The notes under the pieces are model-generated. The model searched no databases, was not told where the DNA came from, and saw only the letters and a program-made list of their open reading frames with translations. Both the position numbers and the translations under genes were made by a program. From an uncultured Eubacteriales bacterium (GTDB taxonomy: Bacteria; Bacillota; Clostridia; Oscillospirales; Oscillospiraceae), in contig CAUGSS010000042.1 in the NCBI GenBank assembly GCA_959602365.1, forward strand, positions 1-20,839: 20,839 bases of DNA, in the 5' to 3' direction. Of the stretch, positions 1-6,066 are shown piece by piece; within the stretch, counting starts at the first letter, position 1; each line of letters starts with the position of its first letter.

Positions 1-1121
1 GCGAAGACCAGCTCGGCGGTCTGGATGATATCGCACAGCTTGGAGCGGACATGGCTCTCACGGGCGATGTCGTTGACATCGGCCACCAGGGCGGCCTGGG
101 AGGCAATGACCTCGGAGACAGCGGTCTTGCAGCCGGTATAGGAGTGACGGTGATAGTGGGCGAACATCAGGGCCAGATAGCCGGCATAGCGGCAGACGCC
201 CTCATGGTCACGGCCGCACATGAACACACGGTCATAGGGGACGAAGGTGTCGTCGAAGATGGTCAGGGACTCCACATCGCCGATGTGGGCCCAGGGGGCG
301 TCGATGTGCTTGCGCTTGTGGTGCTGTCCGGGCAGGGCCATCAGCTTGATGCCGGGCCAGTCGGCGGGCAGCGCGAAGGCAACAGCGTAGTCGGAGTCAT
401 CGGGGCTCATGAACTTGGTGGGGTTGACGATGATCTCATCCACATAGGGGGCGTTGGAGTTGCAGATCTTTGCGCCCCGGACAATGATGCCCTTGCAGGG
501 CTTGCCGTCGACGCCGATGCCGTCCACATCGGTCTCCACCACATGGACGAACTGGTCGGGGTCGGGCTGCATATGGGCGCGCTTATACTTGGGGTTGCGG
601 GAACCCTTCACGTCGGTCTGGGCGCAGTTGCACACCAGGTCGTTCTCCTGGCAGTACTCGATGTACTTCAGCAGACGGCTGTGATACTCGGTGCCGCAGG
701 CCTCGTCGCAGTCATAGGTGACAGAGAACAGGGCGTTCATGGCGTCAGTACCCATGCAGCGCTGCATGCAGCCGCCCACCCGGTGACAGATCAGGCGGGT
801 CATCAGCTGCTTCTTCAGCAGGTCGTCCACAGAGCGATGGATATGGGTGCAGCGGTTGATGTAGTGGCCGGTGATGTGGCTCTTGACCACGCAGACATCC
901 TCATAGCGCGGATCATTGGCGGTGTCATAGCACTGCTGCATCACATAGGTGCCGCCCACGATCCAAGGAGCCAGATCGCGACCCTCGCCCTCAACACCGT
1001 TGGAGCGGTCCACCTTCTTGCCGTGCAGGTACACGTTGGGCTTCATCTTCAGCAGGCGCTCTTTGTACTGGTCATAAGTGCCGACGCGCCAGCCGGCCTC
1101 GTAGGTACGCTCGATAGACAT
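1..1121 (-). CDS. 4-hydroxybutyryl-CoA dehydratase-like enzyme (AbfD / HpaB superfamily), C-terminus outside window
   Basis: About 373 residues are visible; the gene runs off the left edge, and family members are near 490 residues. The known family member AbfD uses FAD and a [4Fe-4S] cluster to dehydrate 4-hydroxybutyryl-CoA to crotonyl-CoA through a ketyl radical in anaerobic aminobutyrate or succinate fermentation. All four cluster ligands known in AbfD have counterparts here: C118 and C122 in GGCMQRC, then H324 and C331 in YHRHSYTGC, with the same internal spacing. The tyrosine and lysine of the active site (Y328, K332) are also present. The N-terminus is about 20 residues longer than in AbfD. 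The start at 1121 has a GGAGG box 8 bases upstream. The dehydrogenase at 1215-2006 lies 93 bases upstream on the same strand, so the two are probably cotranscribed. The family assignment is firm; the substrate is not, since paralogs with the same ligands may act on other hydroxyacyl-CoAs. Confidence 0.88.
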   Translation of the reverse strand, partial: MSIERTYEAGWRVGTYDQYKERLLKMKPNVYLHGKKVDRSNGVEGEGRDLAPWIVGGTYVMQQCYDTANDPRYEDVCVVKSHITGHYINRCTHIHRSVDDLLKKQLMTRLICHRVGGCMQRCMGTDAMNALFSVTYDCDEACGTEYHSRLLKYIEYCQENDLVCNCAQTDVKGSRNPKYKRAHMQPDPDQFVHVVETDVDGIGVDGKPCKGIIVRGAKICNSNAPYVDEIIVNPTKFMSPDDSDYAVAFALPADWPGIKLMALPGQHHKRKHIDAPWAHIGDVESLTIFDDTFVPYDRVFMCGRDHEGVCRYAGYLALMFAHYHRHSYTGCKTAVSEVIASQAALVADVNDIARESHVRSKLCDIIQTAELVF

Positions 1122-1160
1122 ACTAACTTCCTCCCATAATAATTCTAAAAAATAGATGGT

Positions 1161-1177
1161 TTATCTAATTAAGATAA
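1161..1177. promoter_or_regulatory. 17-bp dyad in the SDR-dehydratase gap
   Basis: TTATCT and AGATAA are perfect inverted arms around a 5-base centre (AATTA). The site sits in the AT-rich 93-bp spacer upstream of the dehydratase-like gene. It could be a weak hairpin in the transcript or an operator. The function is not shown by the sequence. Confidence 0.3.
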
Positions 1178-1214
1178 CTTAGGAAAACTTGGCGGGCACA
1201 ATTCCCTGGTCAGA

Positions 1215-2006
1215 TCAGTTGATGGTCATACCGCCGTCCACGGGAATGAGGACACCGGTCATATAACCGCCGGCGGGAGAGGCGATGAAGTTGATGACAC
1301 CGGCAATCTCCTCAGGCATGGCATAGCGGCGCAGGGAGATCATCCGGGTGACAGCCGCCACATTCTTCTCGTCGGCCATCACGTCCTTGGTCATATCGGT
1401 GAGGACATAGCCGGGGGCGACGGCGTTGACGGTGATGCCAAAACGGGCCAGCTCATTGGCCATGATCCGGCTGAGGTGGGTGACGGCGGCCTTCAGGGAG
1501 CCGTAAACGGTGTCGCCGATGGGGCTCTTGATCCCGGCGGCGGAGGACAGGTTGATGATGCGGTAGGGATGGGTTCCCTTCTCGCAGCCCTGCTCCTTCA
1601 TCTGACGGGCGGCCAGCTGAGACATGAAGTAGAGGCCCTTCAGATCGGCATTCACATACTTGTCAAAGTACTCCTCATCCATGTCAACCATCTTCTTGGG
1701 CTGTCCACCCAGACCGGCATTGTTGACCAGGATATCCAGATGTCCAAAGGCCTCCACAGTCTTGGCAATCAGATTCTCCCGAGCGGCGGCGCTGGTGACG
1801 TCGGTGGCCACGCCCAGGGCCTGGCCGCCGGCGGCCTTGATCTCCTCGGCGACTGCGTCGCACTGCTCCTGTTTCCGGCCGGTGATGACAACCGCAGCGC
1901 CATAGGAGGCCATGGTGCGGGCAATGGCATTGCCGATGCCGCGGGTGGAGCCAGTGATGATGGCCACTTTACCCTTCAGGTCATAAGTAGGAAGTGTGAA
2001 AGCCAT
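1215..2006 (-). CDS. Short-chain dehydrogenase/reductase (classical SDR)
   Basis: A 263-residue classical SDR, the usual length for the family. These enzymes oxidise an alcohol or reduce a carbonyl with NAD(P)H in the cytoplasm. The Rossmann glycine motif TGSTRGIG is at 18-25, NNAG at 95-98, and the catalytic set is N119, S155, Y168 and K172 with the standard spacing. R44-K45 after the second beta strand suggest a preference for NADP(H), which is an inference. The start at 2006 follows an AAGGAG box about 10 bases upstream. This is the first gene of the unit that continues into the dehydratase-like gene, so it may make or use the hydroxyacyl compound handled there. Sequence alone cannot separate it from FabG-like 3-oxoacyl reductases, but its position away from fatty-acid genes argues against a housekeeping FabG role. 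Confidence 0.9.
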   Translation of the reverse strand: MAFTLPTYDLKGKVAIITGSTRGIGNAIARTMASYGAAVVITGRKQEQCDAVAEEIKAAGGQALGVATDVTSAAARENLIAKTVEAFGHLDILVNNAGLGGQPKKMVDMDEEYFDKYVNADLKGLYFMSQLAARQMKEQGCEKGTHPYRIINLSSAAGIKSPIGDTVYGSLKAAVTHLSRIMANELARFGITVNAVAPGYVLTDMTKDVMADEKNVAAVTRMISLRRYAMPEEIAGVINFIASPAGGYMTGVLIPVDGGMTIN

Positions 2007-2132
2007 AGTGAACCTCTCCTTTTTAAAATAAAAAAGTTCTTTCTAGAAAAAATGATATACGAAAACTGTCCGAGAAGCAAGTGTAAAATCGACTGTTTTT
2101 AGAAAAACAAACTAACTGCTCAGACGCTAATT

Positions 2133-2161
2133 ATTATAGCATACCATTTTAGCCAATGCAA
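2133..2161 (-). promoter_or_regulatory. Promoter of the SDR-dehydratase unit
   Basis: On the minus strand TTGCAT (2156-2161) and a perfect TATAAT (2133-2138) are separated by 17 bases. TGC directly before the TATAAT gives an extended -10. Transcription would start near 2126, leaving a leader of about 120 nt before the SDR. I see no strong terminator or recognised riboswitch in that leader. Confidence 0.75.
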
Positions 2162-2464
2162 CAAATCAAAAATCTTTTTTTCAGAAAATTGGTGGAATCT
2201 GCACACAAATATTCCGTGGGATTTTTTCCCGCTTTCCTCCTGAAAATACAAGCACTGCACTTCCCTTTCCCCCACGTCATTTTTCCCCTCTTCCCTCGGT
2301 TTCATCTTATGCCTGTCCTTGCCTGTACAGTCGTATTCTCCCAAAAAGAATGGTGGATCTGCAAAACAAGTCAAACCCCGGCCGCTCCGGAGGAAGCGCC
2401 GATTCCAGGCCGCCGCACCTCTGCCAAAAGAGTCCTCGCCGCCAGTTTTACCTGTGCAAAATGA
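2162..2464. other. Intergenic stretch without a recognised gene
   Basis: Between the divergent SDR and tRNA promoters lie about 300 bases, T-rich on the plus strand at first and GC-rich near 2380-2450. Open frames on both strands cross it, but none has a ribosome site or recognisable protein sequence, and the minus-strand one runs through the tRNA. I see nothing else in it. Confidence 0.5.
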
Positions 2465-2493
2465 TTGACTGCCAGGAAAAAATATGTTAGAAT
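2465..2493 (+). promoter_or_regulatory. tRNA-Thr promoter
   Basis: TTGACT at 2465-2470 and TAGAAT at 2488-2493 are separated by exactly 17 bases, a strong sigma-A type promoter. The predicted start near 2500 lies about 10 bases before the mature tRNA. Confidence 0.8.
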
Positions 2494-2509
2494 AATCCAC
2501 GTTGCCAAC

Positions 2510-2584
2510 GCTACTGTGGCTCAATGGCAGAGCATCTCACTCGTAATGAGAAGGTTGTCAGTTCGATTCTGACCAGTAGCTCCA
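2510..2584 (+). tRNA. tRNA-Thr (anticodon CGU)
   Basis: A full cloverleaf folds. The 7-bp acceptor stem pairs 2510-2516 with 2574-2580. There is a 4-bp D stem, a 5-bp anticodon stem (2535-2539 with 2547-2551) whose loop carries CGT at 2542-2544, and a 5-bp T stem with a TTCGATT loop. The CCA end is encoded (2582-2584) after a U discriminator. It reads ACG threonine codons, which suits a GC-rich genome. It has its own promoter and terminators. Confidence 0.96.
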
Positions 2585-2586
2585 AC

Positions 2587-2620
2587 AAAAGCCGCCGGAT
2601 GTTCCGGCGGCTTTTATTTT
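2587..2620 (+). terminator. Rho-independent terminator after tRNA-Thr
   Basis: GCCGCCGGA (2591-2599) pairs perfectly with TCCGGCGGC (2603-2611) around a 3-base loop. It is flanked by AAAA and followed by TTTTATTTTT. Because an A-run precedes the stem, the same hairpin can also stop minus-strand transcripts arriving from the AraC-type gene. Confidence 0.88.
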
Positions 2621-2629
2621 TGTCTTCCC

Positions 2630-2652
2630 GGCGGCAGGGCCGCCGCTTTTTT
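2630..2652 (+). terminator. Second terminator in tandem
   Basis: GGCGGC and GCCGCC form a 6-bp stem with a 3-base loop, followed by GC and six T residues (2647-2652). It lies 10-20 bases beyond the first terminator and backs it up. Confidence 0.65.
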
Positions 2653-2737
2653 GTAATAATTGGAACCACAGGCAATGACAAACAGTCCGATCCAAACCCG
2701 TTGTCCTCCACGCCGTGCCGCCCCAGTTTTATAGGCT

Positions 2738-3649
2738 TCAGCCCTCCTGTTTTTCCTCCCCGCCATGTTCTTTCAGCAGATCTAGCCGGCGCTGCCGCTT
2801 TCTGTAGCGGTCCGGCGTCACCCCCACATACCGCTTGAACACCTTGCAGAAATAGCTTTGATCCTCAAAGGCGACCGTAGAGCAGATCTCCGAAATAGGC
2901 GCCGGGCTGGAGAGCAGAAGGCTTTTGCTCTTCTCGATGCGAAGGCGGTTCAAGTAGTTGCGGAATGTCTCCCCGGTCTCCTGTTTGAACACCTTGGAAA
3001 AATAGGAGGCAGAATACCCGATGGAGTCTGCCACCTGCTGCAGTGTCATGGGGCCCATGTAATTGGCCTGTATATAACTGATGGCCTCATAGATCAGATT
3101 GCGGTGCTTGCTGTCCGGCGGCGTCTGAACCAGATTGAGAAAATGCCTCAAAACCGCCTGGGCCCACTGGGTCATCTCGTCCTGGCGGTGGAGGCTGCGG
3201 GCCTGCCTGATAAAGCGGGAATTCAGGTGCAGCACCTGTTCCACCTCAGCCCCACTATAAATGACCGCCCGGGACGTCAAAATAACCAGTTCCACAATGC
3301 GCTCGTCAATTTCCGCAACGGTGTCATAAGAATAAAAGAGATTGGAGAGCACCTGGTTGAGCAGAGCCTCCGCCTCCACGATATGACATCCGGACACAGC
3401 GGCCAGCAGGTCCTGTTCCAGCTGCACCGGGTACCCCTGGGTTGCCCCGCTCCGCTTGAGCTGCTGGATATAGTCGCTGATCATCTCCTGATTCTGGTTG
3501 GCATTCCGGAACACCAAGAGCTCTTGCACGCTGTCGCTCACATAGACCGCATTGGCAAACAGCTGTTGGGTCCGTCTGACCGCGCCATACAGCGAGGAAC
3601 GCCGGAAAGCCGCCAGTGAAACAGCGAAAGCTGCCGCGAGCAATCTCAC
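2738..3649 (-). CDS. AraC-family transcription regulator, N-terminally truncated
   Basis: The C-terminal 100 residues form a complete AraC DNA-binding domain with two helix-turn-helix motifs (MTLQQVADSIGYSASYFSKVFK, split around 3000-3070, then ISEICSTVAFEDQSYFCKVFK) and the usual PDRYR end. In front is an all-helical module (from ISDYIQQLKRSG through the YPVQLEQDLLAAV region) of the kind that follows a PocR-type ligand domain in clostridial regulators. That ligand domain is absent: near 3640-3660 the GC-rich regulator sequence meets AT-rich mobile-element DNA. The open frame continues to an ATG at 3820, but those codons lie antisense to the sigma factor and lack a ribosome site. GTG at 3649 is given as a nominal limit, not a proven start. 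It is probably a pseudogene or a sensor-less regulator. Targets are unknown; the nearby SDR-dehydratase unit is one candidate by position. Confidence 0.75.
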   Translation of the reverse strand: MRLLAAAFAVSLAAFRRSSLYGAVRRTQQLFANAVYVSDSVQELLVFRNANQNQEMISDYIQQLKRSGATQGYPVQLEQDLLAAVSGCHIVEAEALLNQVLSNLFYSYDTVAEIDERIVELVILTSRAVIYSGAEVEQVLHLNSRFIRQARSLHRQDEMTQWAQAVLRHFLNLVQTPPDSKHRNLIYEAISYIQANYMGPMTLQQVADSIGYSASYFSKVFKQETGETFRNYLNRLRIEKSKSLLLSSPAPISEICSTVAFEDQSYFCKVFKRYVGVTPDRYRKRQRRLDLLKEHGGEEKQEG

Positions 3650-3670
3650 GCGAAGTATGGTATAATTTTT

Positions 3671-3699
3671 TTGAAAAAGTTTTGGATTTGATGTAGTAT
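3671..3699 (+). promoter_or_regulatory. Possible promoter of the sigma/anti-sigma pair
   Basis: TTGAAA (3671-3676) and TAGTAT (3694-3699) are 17 bases apart, about 50 bases before the sigma gene. GTAGTA occurs at 3693-3698 and again at 3714-3719, a direct repeat with a period of 21 bases that could be a regulator site. A TATAAT at 3661-3666 lacks a convincing -35. Confidence 0.4.
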
Positions 3700-3749
3700 T
3701 CACCGCGAAAACCGTAGTACATAAGTGAAGCCGGAAAGGAGGCGGTGAG

Positions 3750-4310
3750 ATGATAGATGATGAAAAAATCATAGACCTGTTTTTTGAGCGTTCCGAGCAA
3801 GGCATACGAGAGCTGGACATTAAATACGGAAAAATCTGTCACAATCTCTCATACAACATTGTGAACAGCAGACAGGACGCGGAGGAATGTGTCAACGACG
3901 CTTACTTAGGCGCGTGGAACGCCATTCCCCCGGTACACCCTAACCCGCTGCTCAGCTACATCGTAAAAATCGTTCGGAACATTTCGCTCAAAATCTATTG
4001 GAGAAAGGAAGCAGCCAAACGGAGTGGACACTACAAAATTGCCTTAGAGGAAATCGAGGGCTATATCGCAGACCAGAAAACCGTGGAAGATGAAATTGAA
4101 GCCAGAGAATTAGCCCGTATCATTGGAGAATTTTTGGACACGCTGACCCTCGAAAACCGCGTTATCTTCATGCGCCGCTATTGGTTTGCCGACAGCTATA
4201 AGGACATAGCCGAGTTTATAGGGCTTTCGGAGAAAAACATCTCCGTCCGGCTGACCCGTATCCGCGAGAAGATGAAACAATACTTGATAGAAAGAGAGGT
4301 GTTCGTATGA
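3750..4310 (+). CDS. ECF-type RNA polymerase sigma factor
   Basis: This 186-residue protein has the two-domain layout of a small alternative sigma factor. Region 2, which contacts core polymerase and the -10 element, spans about residues 24-90 and includes SRQDAEECVNDAYLGAWNAIPP. Region 4, which reads the -35 element, spans about 121-180 with a helix-turn-helix at DSYKDIAEFIGLSEKNISVRL. The start at 3750 has an AAAGGAGG box 7 bases upstream. The stop overlaps the next start as ATGA (4307-4310), typical of a sigma factor coupled to its membrane anti-sigma partner. The composition is lower in GC than the surrounding chromosome, as expected for element cargo. The regulon is unknown. The antisense frame of the AraC-type gene extends into this gene but is not thought to be coding. 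Confidence 0.9.
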   Translation: MIDDEKIIDLFFERSEQGIRELDIKYGKICHNLSYNIVNSRQDAEECVNDAYLGAWNAIPPVHPNPLLSYIVKIVRNISLKIYWRKEAAKRSGHYKIALEEIEGYIADQKTVEDEIEARELARIIGEFLDTLTLENRVIFMRRYWFADSYKDIAEFIGLSEKNISVRLTRIREKMKQYLIEREVFV

Positions 4311-5074
4311 ATGTGAAGAAGTTTTCCGACGCTATGAGCGAGCTTGATACGAAATATGTTGATGAAGCTCTCAACTACAAGAAGAAAGACAAAAAGCCCA
4401 TTTGGATAAAGTGGGGAGCTATGGCAGCTTGCCTTTGTGTTTTAGTTGTAGGTGCGGTTTACCTTTTTGCACAATTCGACAATGAACACGGATCAGATAT
4501 TGAACCCGGAATTGAAATCACTTTAGAAGAAGCAGTGAATGATAAAACTTTTGGCAAGTTGTTTCCTACATGGATTTTCGAAGATTACACCCTCGAAGGT
4601 TCTGTTGGTGTATTTGGAGATGCGGTGTTACGCGCAAGCTTTTATAGCGAAAGTCATGTTGATGAATTGCTGATACAAATTGCAGACAGAGAGTGGTTTT
4701 ATAGCCAGCATCCAGACTTGGAGCTGAATACAATCATTTATCGAGAAACAACAGAAGGAACCAGAAATCAAATCTATATTGATGGTGGGGATTATGTTGT
4801 TCGATACTCCTGCAACGTAAGCATGAAAAACAATAGCGACTTTTTAAAGATGGTAAATTCGGCTGCCTGTTTCCAAGAACAAGGTGAGAGTTTGGTGTGG
4901 TTTGGAGATAAATTGATAAAGACTGGCGATCTATCCGAAACGACGCTACAATGGCTGGATTGGTATAATGGCCTATCTGAAGAAGAACAACTTGCTATAA
5001 GCGCAATTCCCGCAGATTTGTTAGAAGCAAGCGGAATTTCCAATGCCGAGGACACAGAAGCAACAAGTGAATAG
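4307..5074 (+). CDS. Single-pass membrane protein, probable anti-sigma factor of the adjacent ECF sigma
   Basis: A 255-residue protein with a short cytoplasmic N-terminus (about 1-32, including the charged KKKDKK), one membrane helix at about 33-55 (WIKWGAMAACLCVLVVGAVYLFA) and a roughly 200-residue acidic extracytoplasmic domain. The N-terminal pattern, a helix ending in YKKK followed by WIKWGAMAACLC, is shared by many gut-Firmicute membrane proteins encoded directly after an ECF sigma gene. I do not recognise the outer domain. The ATGA overlap with the sigma gene supports a cognate pair in which the N-terminus holds the sigma factor until an outside signal is sensed; this is inference from arrangement. 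A terminator follows 21 bases after the stop. The low GC matches the sigma gene, so both probably arrived together. Confidence 0.72.
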   Translation: MNVKKFSDAMSELDTKYVDEALNYKKKDKKPIWIKWGAMAACLCVLVVGAVYLFAQFDNEHGSDIEPGIEITLEEAVNDKTFGKLFPTWIFEDYTLEGSVGVFGDAVLRASFYSESHVDELLIQIADREWFYSQHPDLELNTIIYRETTEGTRNQIYIDGGDYVVRYSCNVSMKNNSDFLKMVNSAACFQEQGESLVWFGDKLIKTGDLSETTLQWLDWYNGLSEEEQLAISAIPADLLEASGISNAEDTEATSE

Positions 5075-5095
5075 ACGCTTGCAGGCAATCATTTT

Positions 5096-5131
5096 AAGAG
5101 GCTCCTCATAAGGGGAGCCTCTTTGCTTTTC
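5096..5131 (+). terminator. Terminator after the anti-sigma gene
   Basis: AAGAGGCTCC (5096-5105) pairs with GGAGCCTCTT (5114-5123) over 10 bp with an 8-base loop, followed by TGCTTTT. It separates the sigma/anti-sigma pair from the mobilization genes. Confidence 0.8.
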
Positions 5132-5169
5132 CTTTGAGCGTTAATACAGGTAGAAAGGAGCGAACACCC

Positions 5170-5466
5170 ATGACAAAACCGAGAGAGAAAACCCGCGAGG
5201 AATTGACCGCCGAGATTGAGGAAGGCAAGAAGAAAATCCGGCAGTTTGAGAACCGGGAGAAAATCATCAAGCAGAAGCTATCCGTTGAGGAACGCAAGGC
5301 GAGGAACCACAGGCTTTGCAAGCGCGGCGGCTTCATGGAGAGCCTTGTGCCGGAGCTGATTGCCATGCCGGACGAGGACGCGAAAGCCTTTTTACGGCTT
5401 GCCTTGACGAGCGAGCCAGCACAGGAGTTTTTGAAAAAACGAGCCGAGGACGGGAACGCGGAATAA
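5170..5466 (+). CDS. DUF3847 family mobilization-associated protein
   Basis: A 98-residue basic, highly charged protein. Residues 9-45 (EELTAEIEEGKKKIRQFENRE onward) are predicted coiled coil, followed by a KARNHRLCKRGGFMESL segment like that of TraD-type accessory proteins and DUF3847 members, which are typically encoded just before MobA/MobL relaxases in Firmicute elements. It probably helps relaxosome assembly at the oriT that follows; the role is inferred from position. ATG at 5170 is chosen because AAAGGAG lies 9 bases upstream. An in-frame TTG at 5134 overlaps the preceding terminator tail region and has no ribosome site. The gene appears intact. Confidence 0.82.
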   Translation: MTKPREKTREELTAEIEEGKKKIRQFENREKIIKQKLSVEERKARNHRLCKRGGFMESLVPELIAMPDEDAKAFLRLALTSEPAQEFLKKRAEDGNAE

Positions 5467-5467
5467 T

Positions 5468-5515
5468 CCCTTTGGAACAAAGGGCGCACTTATACACCCT
5501 TGCGGGCGTGTGCGC
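5468..5515 (-). other. oriT: Origin of transfer with IncQ/pIP501-type nic site
   Basis: The minus strand at 5492-5481 reads TAAGTGCGCCCT, the nic-region core known from RSF1010 (IncQ) and pIP501-like plasmids, which are cut by MobQ-type relaxases. Immediately 5' of it on the same strand is a 6-bp hairpin (ACGCCC, loop GCAA, GGGTGT, with one G-T pair), where this oriT family carries its relaxase-binding inverted repeat. A further hairpin, CCCTTT/AAAGGG (5468-5473 with 5479-5484), lies on the other side. The site sits between the DUF3847 gene and the relaxase start, the normal place. Confidence 0.82.
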
Positions 5516-5697
5516 TCTGCCGAGGGCTTATCTCCGCACAGGGAGATTTCCCCGCGCTCCGATATGGCGGCTTTGCCGCAACAAGGGGCTGCACCCCTTG
5601 CGCCGCTTACGCGGCTATCCCTGCACACCCACAAAAACAGTACACCCGCCGTTGGCGTCTGTACCATTTTTGCGGGTTTGGTTATCCTATCCGGGAG
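5485..5697. repeat. Cluster of inverted repeats between oriT and the relaxase
   Basis: The 200 bases before the relaxase contain several perfect stems: GCGCAC near 5485 with GTGCGC near 5510, CAAGGGG with CCCCTTG near 5580-5600, and GCCGC with GCGGC near 5603-5615. The frame is open across it, but no ribosome site or known protein matches it. It is better read as transfer or leader structure than as coding sequence. Confidence 0.45.
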
Positions 5698-6066
5698 GTG
5701 ATACCCATAGCCATCTACCATTGTAACATCAGCATTGTCAGCCGGGGCAAGGGCAAATCAGCCGTTGCCGCAGCCGCCTACCGAAGCGGCGAGAAAATCA
5801 CAAACGAATGGGACGGAATGACCCATGACTACACCCGCAAGCGCGGCGTTGTCCATACGGAAATCCTATTGCCGCCCCATGCCCCGCCCTCTTTCTCTGA
5901 CCGCGCTACCCTATGGAACAGTGTGGAGCTTTACGAGAAAGCCGGGAACGCCCAGCTTGCCAGAGAGATTGACGCAGCACTCCCCATAGAATTATCCAGA
6001 GAGGAACAGATCCGGCTTGTCCGGGAATTCCATTGGAGACCGGCGCAGACAGCAAACCGCTCGTAG
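5698..6066 (+). pseudogene. mobA: MobA/MobL (MobQ-type) relaxase, truncated and without a standard start codon
   Basis: The reading AIYHCNISIVSRGKGKSAVAAAAYRSGEK and onward is the N-terminus of MobA/MobL relaxases, which nick oriT and carry the DNA strand covalently on a tyrosine. Counted from the family start, that tyrosine is Y25 (AAAYRSGE), as in the MobQ family. Homology is good to LSREEQIRLVRE at about 6027; then HWRPAQTANRS and a TAG stop follow, where the family continues with the domain holding the HUH metal-binding histidines. About 120 residues remain. A near-ideal GGAGGTGAT box (5694-5702) is placed for a start at 5707, but that codon is ATA rather than ATG; GTG at 5698 lies inside the box. 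The gene is therefore judged non-functional on two counts. Confidence 0.85.

Larger units (their letters stand above)
3650..6030 (+). mobile_element. Fragment of a mobilizable element (oriT, DUF3847, MobA/MobL remnant, ECF sigma cargo)
   Basis: The base composition drops clearly below the GC-rich flanks from about 3655, most strongly across 4300-5100. All genes here are on the plus strand, against minus-strand neighbours on both sides. The content (DUF3847 protein, IncQ-type nic site, MobA/MobL relaxase start) is that of small mobilizable elements of gut Firmicutes. No integrase, terminal repeats or target duplication can be seen. The left edge abuts a truncated AraC-type gene and the right edge cuts the relaxase, so this is a deleted remnant. 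Both limits are approximate. Confidence 0.75.

Noticed and set aside
51..1139. Long plus-strand open frame opposite the dehydratase-like gene
   Set aside because: It is the antisense shadow of a GC-rich real gene; its translation is low-complexity G, A, V, L and H and matches no family. The same applies to the long plus-strand frames opposite the his genes, polC, ispG and rseP.
2120..2524. Minus-strand frame of 134 codons in the intergenic region
   Set aside because: It runs through the tRNA gene and promoters, has no ribosome site and no recognisable protein sequence.
3324..3842. Second minus-strand frame overlapping the AraC-type gene and sigma start
   Set aside because: It is in the wrong frame relative to the clear AraC domain; the composition is that of a shadow.
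5500..5697. N-terminal extension of the relaxase frame
   Set aside because: Family proteins begin at the AIYHC segment; the extension covers oriT-side inverted repeats and has no ribosome site.
3630..6060. Target-site duplication or terminal repeats flanking the element
   Set aside because: Comparing about 40 bases at each edge by eye showed no convincing direct or inverted match; an alignment of edges with an intact relative would be decisive.
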